From positions 6,817-70,816 of the forward strand of contig JAZOTN010000001.1 in the NCBI GenBank assembly GCA_045657665.1: 64,000 bases of DNA, in the 5' to 3' direction. Both the position numbers and the translations under genes were made by a program. Source of the stretch: RUG12461 sp045657665. GTDB taxonomy: Bacteria > Bacillota > Clostridia > Lachnospirales > Lachnospiraceae. The notes beneath the pieces are model-generated. The model saw only the letters and a program-made list of their open reading frames with translations. It was not told the origin of the DNA and did not search any database. Positions 1 to 6,995 of the stretch are shown one piece after another (the first letter of the stretch is position 1; the number at the start of each line of letters is the position of its first letter).

Positions 1-1
1 A

Positions 2-715
2 GGAACTCCTGATGCAGGTACAACCCAGTCAGCTGGTAGCAAAACAGATTCCTCAAATTACTCAACATATGAAGAAATGCTTGCAGGATACCAAAGTGAT
101 GTTGCAGAAGTATATGAAGGCGATAAATATGGAAATGTGATTGTGGATCTTTACAATCCGCTCAACTATATAGGAGATGAAGACGGAACAGATCCTACAT
201 GGATAAGGATGGTCTGCGGAGCATCAGAAGGCGATATTTCAATGTTCAATTCCCTTAACCTTCAGATTGAATTCCTTTCTTCAGGAGTTGATGCAGATAT
301 CGAATGGCAGTGGGATGGCGGACATGTACCGTCAGAGATTCTTGGCAATTCTCTTTCACTTACTGTAGATACTATGTACGGCGAGTATGTAGACGGTGCA
401 GTTAAGATTACAAAGGCTGCAGCTGAGCCGCAGACTGAAAATGGAGATGCTACAGAGGCAACCGGAACGGATATAAGCAGCTGGGTAAATTATGATGATA
501 CATCTGCTGTGACATTCACAGTGGCAGATGCGGTCAGCTACAGAACAGCTCGTGCCAGCAAGTCTACTCCGGGATTTGACGTAATCGATTATGGTCAGGA
601 AGACTATGTGTTTGGTGATTCCGAGACTGACGCAAGACATTGGAGCAAATGGGTATTAAAGGTTCTTGAAGAACATCAGGAGGAGCTTGAAAAGTTGTTT
701 AACAGTGGAAAATAA
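2..715 (+). CDS. C-terminal part of an unrecognised protein (cut by window edge)
   Basis: The reading frame is open from the first complete codon at base 2, so this is the 3' part of a longer gene; the internal ATG at 77 has no ribosome binding site. The visible 237 residues start with a Gly/Ser/Thr-rich linker, followed by a region that reads like a beta-sandwich (alternating hydrophobic strands, several Trp), a second Thr/Glu-rich linker and an acidic helical C-terminus. I see no catalytic motif. Such linker-separated, acidic domains are common in surface or secreted proteins, but the signal region lies outside the window. Function unknown. Confidence 0.7.
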   Translation, partial: GTPDAGTTQSAGSKTDSSNYSTYEEMLAGYQSDVAEVYEGDKYGNVIVDLYNPLNYIGDEDGTDPTWIRMVCGASEGDISMFNSLNLQIEFLSSGVDADIEWQWDGGHVPSEILGNSLSLTVDTMYGEYVDGAVKITKAAAEPQTENGDATEATGTDISSWVNYDDTSAVTFTVADAVSYRTARASKSTPGFDVIDYGQEDYVFGDSETDARHWSKWVLKVLEEHQEELEKLFNSGK

Positions 716-819
716 AAAGATAAAGACGAAGTTAAGTATGTTGACGCATATATCTGATGATAATCTTACCATAATACTTGTTTGTACTTTTTTAAAAGAA
801 ATGACGAAATATTTAGGAG

Positions 820-851
820 AGACGCTTGGATGTATTCCAGGCGTCTTTTTT
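820..851 (+). terminator. Rho-independent terminator
   Basis: An 11-bp stem (AGACGCTTGGA pairing with TCCAGGCGTCT, one G-T wobble) with loop TGTAT is followed by five T. It lies about 105 bases after the stop of the first gene and before the next promoter. Confidence 0.85.
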
Positions 852-878
852 GTATCTTTTCATATCAACGAAAAATAG

Positions 879-907
879 TTCATTCCATTTCGTGATTATG
901 TTATAAT
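879..907 (+). promoter_or_regulatory. Probable promoter with no leader (diguanylate cyclase gene)
   Basis: A perfect TATAAT at 902-907 lies 17 bp after a weak -35 (TTCATT, 879-884). The ATG of the downstream gene begins six bases after the -10 box, so transcription would start at or within a base or two of the start codon. No Shine-Dalgarno sequence precedes the ATG. Confidence 0.55.
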
Positions 908-913
908 ACTTTC

Positions 914-2002
914 ATGGGAATCTGGGGGAAGTTCAAAAGTCTGATTTTGAAGGATGTGGATAATGATAATGAGGCAAAGCGCACGCCTGTTCTGGTCCGT
1001 GTACTCAGCCTCTCTTTTTGTGTCTATTTTTTTATTGCCTTCCTGATGATCATGTTATCAAGCAAGTCCTGGATCGCGGTGGTGATGCTTGTCGGCATGG
1101 TTCTTTATTTTTTGCCCTTTTATCTGAGCTATCGGGGACACTCCCGGATTGCACGCGGTATTCTGATCTATTTCACACCGGTCTGGATGGTTTTTTCGAT
1201 TTATAACATGGGCTGGAACAGCGGATTCCAGAATTTCTGCTATGTCCTTCTCGTTCTGATCTTTATGACCGGATATGCTCCCATCGGTGCAAAGGTAGCC
1301 GGAGCAGGGATCATCGCGGCGATCCGTCTTGGTATTTATTTTTTCATGCAATCACATCCTGCCGTACATTATGTGGCGCCCGATCTGATGAGGGAACTGC
1401 AGGTGCTGAATACTATTATCGCCTTTTCACAGGTAACGATTCTGGTGACACTTTTCTCGCTGGATTCTCTGGAGTCAGAGAAAAAACTCATGGCATACAA
1501 TGACAGGGTGAAAGAGATGGCTTCCGTGGATCCGCTCACGGGACTTATGAACCGACGCGGAATGGAAACCTATATCGCGCGCCAGGTAAATAACACATCA
1601 GAGAATCAGGGATTTTTGAATTTTGCGATCGGGGACATTGATTTTTTCAAGAAGGTGAATGATACCTACGGACATGCGGCAGGCGATGAACTGTTAAAGA
1701 TTCTTGCCGATGTTTTCCGGAATTTCATGAAGGGAAGAGGCATGGTTGCCAGATGGGGAGGCGAGGAATTCCTGTTTCTGTTTCTCGGTGAGAACGGTGA
1801 TCAGACGAAGATCGATCTGGAAGATATGAGACAGATGATAGAAAAAAAGGAATTTGATCTCGGCAATGCGAAGATCCATGCGACGATGACCTTCGGTATG
1901 CAGGAATGGAATATCGGTGAGTCCTATGAGCATACGATCAGCGAAGCGGATAAGAAGCTGTATCAAGGGAAGGAGCAGGGACGGAACCGGGTCGTATTCT
2001 GA
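914..2002 (+). CDS. Membrane-bound diguanylate cyclase (GGDEF)
   Basis: The protein (362 aa) should make cyclic di-GMP from GTP at the membrane. Roughly residues 25-190 contain six hydrophobic segments, resembling a small membrane sensor. A GGDEF domain follows (about 200-362) with SVDPLTGLMNRRG near its start and the active-site motif RWGGEEF. The usual inhibitory I-site (RxxD just upstream of the motif) reads KGRG here, so classic product inhibition is probably absent. The ATG at 914 has no ribosome binding site and sits six bases after a -10 box; no internal start has a well-placed one. It is convergent with the next gene, with one base between the stops. Confidence 0.9.
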   Translation: MGIWGKFKSLILKDVDNDNEAKRTPVLVRVLSLSFCVYFFIAFLMIMLSSKSWIAVVMLVGMVLYFLPFYLSYRGHSRIARGILIYFTPVWMVFSIYNMGWNSGFQNFCYVLLVLIFMTGYAPIGAKVAGAGIIAAIRLGIYFFMQSHPAVHYVAPDLMRELQVLNTIIAFSQVTILVTLFSLDSLESEKKLMAYNDRVKEMASVDPLTGLMNRRGMETYIARQVNNTSENQGFLNFAIGDIDFFKKVNDTYGHAAGDELLKILADVFRNFMKGRGMVARWGGEEFLFLFLGENGDQTKIDLEDMRQMIEKKEFDLGNAKIHATMTFGMQEWNIGESYEHTISEADKKLYQGKEQGRNRVVF

Positions 2003-2003
2003 G

Positions 2004-3074
2004 TCAGTTTTCTTCCGGAAGAGTCCATTCATCGCCGGCTTTTCGGTACGCGGCGGCCTTTTCTTTGTACTCGTCCCGGAGTTCCCGGTGGATAAAGATC
2101 CCGTTTTCCGATTCTATGGCCAGGTATTCGCAGCAGTCTGCCATCCGGTAGAGCGGACGGTCTCCTGAAGAATGGATATCCAGAACCGGTTCGGTCTCAT
2201 AGGCTGCGTTATAAAACCAATCCAACGCGACAGAATAGTTTTCCTCCAAAAAGAAATATTCTCCGATTTCACAGCAGACTTCGGAGGTGGGTGCGGTGGA
2301 GATATCTGTCAGAACCAGTGCCAAGAAATCACTGAAATTCTTCTGAAGCCTTCGGATGCGCGTCAGAACACAGGCGATCTTCCGGCGGATGAGAGGATCC
2401 TTGCAGCTTCGGAAAGCCGGATCGAAAATTTTTTCCGCATCGAGAAAATCCTCTGAGTTTCCGGAAAGAAACAACTCTTGTGCATACATGGCCAGCATAT
2501 TATTGGAAAGATATCCTTTCCGGTCGAATGAAATCTGAAAATAGCTGAAGTCCCGTTTTTCATGACCTCCTTCCGGAAAGTGCAAAATCTCGATCTCGCT
2601 GTCATAAACAGTCGGGGTGAGGCGTACGGTCTCATGGATCGGGTCCACCCATTCGAAGGTGCGAAGACGTTTATAAAGCTTTGGACGGTATTCTTTTTTC
2701 GCGTTAAGAACGGTATTAAATCCGGTTTTTGTCACATATTTCATCTGGACGAGTTCCACCTCCGGAAGAAGCACTTCCTTTAATTTACGGAGGCGGTCAC
2801 GGTTGATCTCATCCAGCATCTCGTCTGCATCGGCAGTATAGATATAATCCATGGACGCTTTGGAAAAAGCGTAGTTGCGGGCAGCGGCAAAGTCCTGATT
2901 CCATTCGAAGTCATAGACCCTGTCCGTAAACTGTGATGCGATCTCCTTTGTACGGTCGGTACTTCCGGTATCGACGATGATGATCTCATCCATCAGATCG
3001 CAGAGGGATGTCAGGCACCGGCTCAGGTTTTTCTCTTCATTTTTGACAATCATGCATAAGCTGAACGTAACCAT
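2004..3074 (-). CDS. Family 2 glycosyltransferase with helical C-terminal half
   Basis: The protein (356 aa) begins with a GT2 (GT-A) fold: TFSLCMIVKNEEKNL, then EIIIVDTGSTDRTKEIA, and TADADEMLDE supplying the metal-binding DxD-type motif. The second half is helical and TPR-like, as in the glycosyltransferases with TPR repeats that modify proteins or peptides. I chose the ATG at 3074 rather than the upstream in-frame ATG at 3089, because a promoter -10 box ends six bases before it and the upstream ATG would overlap the promoter. The acceptor is unknown; a second glycosyltransferase and a FliD-like protein nearby make flagellar or surface-protein glycosylation a reasonable guess. Confidence 0.85.
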   Translation of the reverse strand: MVTFSLCMIVKNEEKNLSRCLTSLCDLMDEIIIVDTGSTDRTKEIASQFTDRVYDFEWNQDFAAARNYAFSKASMDYIYTADADEMLDEINRDRLRKLKEVLLPEVELVQMKYVTKTGFNTVLNAKKEYRPKLYKRLRTFEWVDPIHETVRLTPTVYDSEIEILHFPEGGHEKRDFSYFQISFDRKGYLSNNMLAMYAQELFLSGNSEDFLDAEKIFDPAFRSCKDPLIRRKIACVLTRIRRLQKNFSDFLALVLTDISTAPTSEVCCEIGEYFFLEENYSVALDWFYNAAYETEPVLDIHSSGDRPLYRMADCCEYLAIESENGIFIHRELRDEYKEKAAAYRKAGDEWTLPEEN

Positions 3075-3080
3075 GTACCT

Positions 3081-3109
3081 ATCATACAAAAAATTATCTG
3101 AAAAATCAA
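3081..3109 (-). promoter_or_regulatory. Promoter of the GT2 gene, apparently leaderless
   Basis: On the minus strand TTGATT (3104-3109), a 17-bp spacer and TATGAT (3081-3086) are followed by six bases and then the ATG at 3074. The spacing is the same as for the diguanylate cyclase gene. Confidence 0.6.
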
Positions 3110-3121
3110 AGGAACAGGAAA

Positions 3122-3352
3122 ATGCGTCGTGAAGAGTTTAAAATGGAACGAATGAATCTGGTTGAGATCGGCAAAACGTATCCGATATCCGAAGGAAAGC
3201 TTCCGGGATCTTTTTATTATACGCTTGGAGAAGCATTTGCCATGTCAGCGAACTTCCCTCCATCGAACCGCATACAGTCTTCCGAGGGAAAAGTCGTGGA
3301 CATTGAGGAGACACCGAGAGGGTATTATGTGACAGTGGAATTTGAGGAATGA
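3122..3352 (+). CDS. Small conserved-looking hypothetical protein (76 aa)
   Basis: Unrecognised. The frame is preceded by AGGAACAGGAAA just before the ATG at 3122; a second in-frame ATG at 3143 is an alternative. The sequence looks like a real folded domain: an N-terminal charged stretch, a central LGEAFAMSANFPPS segment, and a C-terminal strand pair (GKVVDIEETPRGYYVTVEFEE) typical of small SH3-like or beta-barrel proteins. It is divergent from the GT2 gene and upstream of the HD-GYP gene, with a regulatory palindrome in between. Confidence 0.6.
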   Translation: MRREEFKMERMNLVEIGKTYPISEGKLPGSFYYTLGEAFAMSANFPPSNRIQSSEGKVVDIEETPRGYYVTVEFEE

Positions 3353-3380
3353 GGAGGCGCTTGTTACTTTTTCACAAAAG

Positions 3381-3398
3381 TTCGAAAACGTTTTCGAA
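3381..3398. promoter_or_regulatory. 18-bp perfect palindrome, cre/LacI-operator-like
   Basis: TTCGAAAACGTTTTCGAA is a perfect palindrome with the central CG typical of LacI-family operators. It differs from the CcpA cre pattern WWTGNAARCGNWWWCAWW mainly by C/G in place of the outer T/A. It ends five bases before the proposed -35 of the HD-GYP promoter. Confidence 0.55.
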
Positions 3399-3402
3399 AC
3401 TC

Positions 3403-3434
3403 TTGTAATTCGGAAATAACCATTGTAATATAAT
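3403..3434 (+). promoter_or_regulatory. Probable promoter of the HD-GYP gene
   Basis: TATAAT at 3429-3434 is perfect. The best -35 is TTGTAA at 3403-3408, but the 20-bp spacer is longer than ideal, so the promoter may need an activator or use another -35. Confidence 0.5.
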
Positions 3435-3468
3435 AAGGTGTTGCATTTTTGGGGGGTCACATCTTCTA

Positions 3469-4572
3469 ATGAAATATCGTCCACTCTTAAAATTGAAAAA
3501 AGGCATGATCTTAGGGCAGGATGTCCTTGACGGATCCGGCGAGCTTCTGATGAAAGAGCATCGGATCCTGGACGAGGAAAGCATCCGGCTCTTGGAAGAG
3601 TGGGGTTTTCCGGGTGTTTATGTAGACGACGAGTTTACGGACAGCATAGAGGTGGAGACTGTCATCCGGCCGGAGATTCAGGCGGAGGCACTCAAACTGA
3701 TCAGTAATATGTACAAGGCACCGGAGCAGGAACTTGTCGGATCGGAGACGGGAAAAAACGAAGAAGAAGAGCGGATCCGCAACATGGTGCAGAACATTGT
3801 CAGCGATATCACGAGTGACGGTGATATCATGTACAATCTTCTCAACCTGAAGACTTATAATGAATATGTTTATTATCATACACTTTACGTGACGATGATG
3901 TCGGTTCATATTGGCATCCGTTGCGGGTTGAACCGCCACCAGCTCAATGACCTTGCGACGGCGGGGATCTTACATGACATCGGACGCAAGTTCGTGGACG
4001 AAAAGCTTCAGGAGTTAAAGCGCCCCCTGGCACCGCCTGAGATGAAAGAAGTCAGACGTCATGTTGTCGAAGGAACGAAGTTCATCGACGAGAACTTCCA
4101 TTTTTCTCCCGACGTGATCAAGGCGATCAATGATCATCATGAAAACTACAACGGAACGGGATATCCAAACCGTCTGAAAGGAAAAGAGATCTCTCTCTAT
4201 GCACGTATCCTTCATGTTGCTGACGTATACGATGCACTGATCACGAAGAAGCCCTACCGCAGTGAGTTCCGGCCGGCAGATGCGATGGAATATCTAATGG
4301 CCAGTGACGGGCAGGAGTTTGATCCGGAGATCATCGATCTTTTTGTGGATTGGGTTGCGGTATATCCGGTCGGGAGCGAAGTAAGGCTTTCCGACGGGAG
4401 GAATGCCATCGTAGAAAGAAATTATCCTCATTTTCCCCTCAGACCGAAAGTACGTATCGTTGACAGCGGGGAAGAACTTGACCTGCGAAGTGATTTTAAT
4501 GCGCTGAGCATCGTGATCGTTGAAATGGTAAAAGGCGGTCTCGTTACAGACTCGGAAATTCATGACTTTTGA
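3469..4572 (+). CDS. HD-GYP domain phosphodiesterase
   Basis: The protein (367 aa) is a cytosolic, probable cyclic di-GMP phosphodiesterase. An N-terminal ~100-residue domain (GMILGQDVLDGSGELLMKEH, as often precedes HD-GYP domains) is followed by the catalytic part: LHDIGR, a conserved H in VRRHVVEGTKFI, NDHHENYNGTGYP (the HHExxxGxGYP signature, with N where D is usual) and ILHVADVYDALITKKPYR. A small C-terminal domain (about 290-367) follows. No hydrophobic segment is visible. It counteracts the diguanylate cyclase encoded 1.5 kb upstream. The start is weakly supported: the only G-rich stretch (GGGGGG) lies about 13 bases upstream. Confidence 0.9.
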   Translation: MKYRPLLKLKKGMILGQDVLDGSGELLMKEHRILDEESIRLLEEWGFPGVYVDDEFTDSIEVETVIRPEIQAEALKLISNMYKAPEQELVGSETGKNEEEERIRNMVQNIVSDITSDGDIMYNLLNLKTYNEYVYYHTLYVTMMSVHIGIRCGLNRHQLNDLATAGILHDIGRKFVDEKLQELKRPLAPPEMKEVRRHVVEGTKFIDENFHFSPDVIKAINDHHENYNGTGYPNRLKGKEISLYARILHVADVYDALITKKPYRSEFRPADAMEYLMASDGQEFDPEIIDLFVDWVAVYPVGSEVRLSDGRNAIVERNYPHFPLRPKVRIVDSGEELDLRSDFNALSIVIVEMVKGGLVTDSEIHDF

Positions 4573-4590
4573 TCCTAACGAGGTATTATT

Positions 4591-5154
4591 ATGCCGGGTC
4601 AGGGAAAAGGCAACGTAGACGTTTTACTTGCCGAGAGCTTCAAAGAACTGGTATTAAAGCGTCCCATTGAAAAAATCACAATCAAAGAAATCACGGACAA
4701 AGCCGGTGTGATCCGTCCGACGTTCTATAACCATTTTCAGGACAAATACGAACTTCTGGAATGGATCATACGAACCGATCTGCTTGATCCCATGCGCCCA
4801 CTGATTCAGAACGGGCTTTCGGATCAGGCACTTCTTTTTGTGTTCACAGGTATCCAGAATGAAATGGATTTTTACACCAGAGCCCGCCGTCTGGAGGGGC
4901 AGAACTCCTTTGAAAGCATTGTTACGATCTGTATCCGGGAGATTCTGCTGGATGTCTTTGGAATGAAGACTTCTGCGAAAAATCTGCCGGGAGCACTCAC
5001 TCCGGAGATACTTTCTATGTATTATGCGAAGGCGATGTGTTTTATGGTTCTTTCCTGGATTGATTCCGGTATGAAAGCTACACCGCAGGAAATGGCGGAT
5101 ATTTATAAGTACCTGGTAAACCATTCTGTTGAAGATGTGCTCGGTGAACTTTAA
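4591..5154 (+). CDS. TetR/AcrR family transcriptional regulator
   Basis: The 187-aa protein has a typical TetR N-terminal helix-turn-helix: LLAESFKELVLKRPIEKITI, then KEITDKAGVIRPTFYNHFQDKYELLEWII, followed by a helical ligand-binding half. A GAGG ribosome binding site lies eight bases before the ATG. The gene follows the HD-GYP gene by 18 bases, so the two are probably co-transcribed. The ligand is unknown; the MntP-like membrane gene just downstream is the obvious candidate target. Confidence 0.85.
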   Translation: MPGQGKGNVDVLLAESFKELVLKRPIEKITIKEITDKAGVIRPTFYNHFQDKYELLEWIIRTDLLDPMRPLIQNGLSDQALLFVFTGIQNEMDFYTRARRLEGQNSFESIVTICIREILLDVFGMKTSAKNLPGALTPEILSMYYAKAMCFMVLSWIDSGMKATPQEMADIYKYLVNHSVEDVLGEL

Positions 5155-5230
5155 AGTACTTGAAAGGGAACCGATCCGATGGCGGAGAGCCGGATTGTGC
5201 AACGGGATTCAGTGAAATACGGAGATTAAA

Positions 5231-5818
5231 ATGACACTTGCATCTATCGAATTTTTAATTATATCAGCCGGGCTTTCCTTCGATATTTTCGGAGAGATCG
5301 CCTGCAAGGGAGCGTTGCTTCCCAAGATCAACTGGAAACGGCTGGTCGGGATCTGTATCGTGATGGCGCTTTGGCAGACAGGCGCGTTGTTTATCGGACG
5401 TTTCTTCGGAACCCTTTTATATCAGATTGATACGAGAGCCAATGCGGACCGGGCCGGAAGAGTGATTGCAGCCGGGATTTTCATCATCCTCGGGATCCGC
5501 ATGCTCTGGAAGGCATATAAGAACAAACCGGTCGAAGAACGCCGCGTGGACACAATCCCGTATAGCACGATCATCAAACTCCTTGCTACCATTACACTCT
5601 ATACGCTCCTTGCAGGCTTTGCAGTCGGATTTCTGATCGTCAATGTATCCTTTATCCTTCCGACGATCGCAGTGTTTACAGCGCTTGCGGTTGTAATCGG
5701 GATCTACATCGGATATCATTTCGGCGCAGCCTTCCAGCGCGGTACCAATATCGCAGGAGGGATCTGCTATCTGGTTATCAGTGCGGACATCGTGATACGG
5801 TATATTCTGTTTAAGTAA
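5231..5818 (+). CDS. MntP/YtaF-like polytopic membrane protein
   Basis: The protein (195 aa) has about six hydrophobic segments. The first contains GLSFDIFGEIACKGALL, which resembles the S(M/T)DAFAVS..KG segment of the manganese exporter family MntP, including the membrane-embedded Asp, but the match is not close. The ATG is preceded by GGAG. Eight bases separate it from the next gene, so the TetR, this gene and the glycosyltransferase may form one unit. Metal export is a family-level guess; related membrane proteins of other function cannot be excluded. Confidence 0.6.
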   Translation: MTLASIEFLIISAGLSFDIFGEIACKGALLPKINWKRLVGICIVMALWQTGALFIGRFFGTLLYQIDTRANADRAGRVIAAGIFIILGIRMLWKAYKNKPVEERRVDTIPYSTIIKLLATITLYTLLAGFAVGFLIVNVSFILPTIAVFTALAVVIGIYIGYHFGAAFQRGTNIAGGICYLVISADIVIRYILFK

Positions 5819-5825
5819 TAAAAAT

Positions 5826-6995
5826 ATGAAAATCCTGGTTTATCGATGGAAGGCATACAACTACACGGATATCATCGGTACGCTCCGCCTGATGGGACAT
5901 GAGGTAATGGAAATCGACCGGAGGCTTGCGTCTTACGATGAGGATCCCGGATTTGCGGAAGAGATCGGCGCCCTGTTGAAAAAGGAGCCGGTTGATTTTT
6001 TATTTACGGTCAATTATTTTGCAGCCATTTCCGATCTTTGTGAAAAACAGAAAATCCCTTATGTGGTCTGGACCTGTGATAATCCACTGATCAGTATGTA
6101 TCACAAAAGTCTTTTCAATTCCTGCAATATCATATTCACCTTTGATATGACAAACTATCTCGAACTGAAATCCATGGGAGCAAAAAGAGTGTACCATCTG
6201 CCGCTCGGAGTGGATACGGACCGGCTTGATTCAGTGGTGCATGCGGAAGGGAAACACTACGACCATGAGATTTCTTTTGTCGGAAGCCTTTATGAGCGGA
6301 ATACATATGACCGGCTGGAGGGAAGTCTCCCGGAATATCTCCGCGGTTATTTTGATGCGGCGATTGAAGCCCAGCTTTCCATCAGCGGAGGGAATCTTCT
6401 GGAAAAGCTCCTTACACCTGAGATCCTCGCAGAGGTTTCGGAGTATGTGACGCTGGAGAAATCCGAGGATTCTTTTTCGGATCTGTCCCTGATCTTTGCA
6501 ACGACCGTACTCGGGTTCAAGACGGCTTCCGAGCAGAGAAAACGGGCGCTCATTGCTCTGTCGAAAAAACACAGGGTTGATATCTACAGCAACAGCAACG
6601 TGCAGGAGATGACAGGACTTCCGAAAAACGGGACCGTTGATTACTGGACGGAGATGCCGAGGGTCTTTCATGATTCGAGGATCAATCTCAATCTGACGAT
6701 CCCGGATATTAAAAGCGGATTGCCGCTCCGGATCTTTGACGTGCTCGGATCGGGTGGATTTCTTCTGACCAATTTCCAGGCGGAGCTGCCCTCCTGCTTT
6801 ACGGTCGGAAAGGATCTCGTTTGTTTTGAATCCCCCGCCGAGATGGAAGAACTCTGTGACTATTATCTGACGCATGAAGAAGAACGGATGGAGATTGCCG
6901 CGCGGGGATATGAAACCGTAAAAAAAGAGCATCAGATCCGCCAGAGACTGGATCTGATGCTAAAGGTAGTACTCACAGATTCCGATCAACCATAA
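5826..6995 (+). CDS. CgeB-like glycosyltransferase (DUF3880 plus GT1-type domain)
   Basis: The protein (389 aa) has an N-terminal DUF3880-like Rossmann half (MKILVYRWKAYNYTDIIGTL; VVWTCDNPLISMYHK; VYHLPLGVDTDRLD) and a C-terminal nucleotide-sugar-binding half (HDSRINLNLTIPDIKSGLPL, RIFDVLGSGGFLLTNFQAEL), the arrangement of CgeB/spore-protein-type glycosyltransferases. It is soluble, with no signal peptide. Its 3' end overlaps the convergent FliD-like gene by 23 bases and also contains that gene's terminator. Substrate unknown; glycosylation of a surface or flagellar protein is inferred only from context. Confidence 0.85.
   Translation: MKILVYRWKAYNYTDIIGTLRLMGHEVMEIDRRLASYDEDPGFAEEIGALLKKEPVDFLFTVNYFAAISDLCEKQKIPYVVWTCDNPLISMYHKSLFNSCNIIFTFDMTNYLELKSMGAKRVYHLPLGVDTDRLDSVVHAEGKHYDHEISFVGSLYERNTYDRLEGSLPEYLRGYFDAAIEAQLSISGGNLLEKLLTPEILAEVSEYVTLEKSEDSFSDLSLIFATTVLGFKTASEQRKRALIALSKKHRVDIYSNSNVQEMTGLPKNGTVDYWTEMPRVFHDSRINLNLTIPDIKSGLPLRIFDVLGSGGFLLTNFQAELPSCFTVGKDLVCFESPAEMEELCDYYLTHEEERMEIAARGYETVKKEHQIRQRLDLMLKVVLTDSDQP
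6920..6960 (-). terminator. Terminator for the FliD-like gene, inside the convergent gene
   Basis: A perfect 11-bp inverted repeat (GCATCAGATCC at 6929-6939, GGATCTGATGC at 6950-6960; 10-base loop) has an A-run at 6920-6926, which reads as TCTTTTTTT after the stem on the minus strand. It lies wholly within the coding sequence of the glycosyltransferase on the plus strand. Confidence 0.85.
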
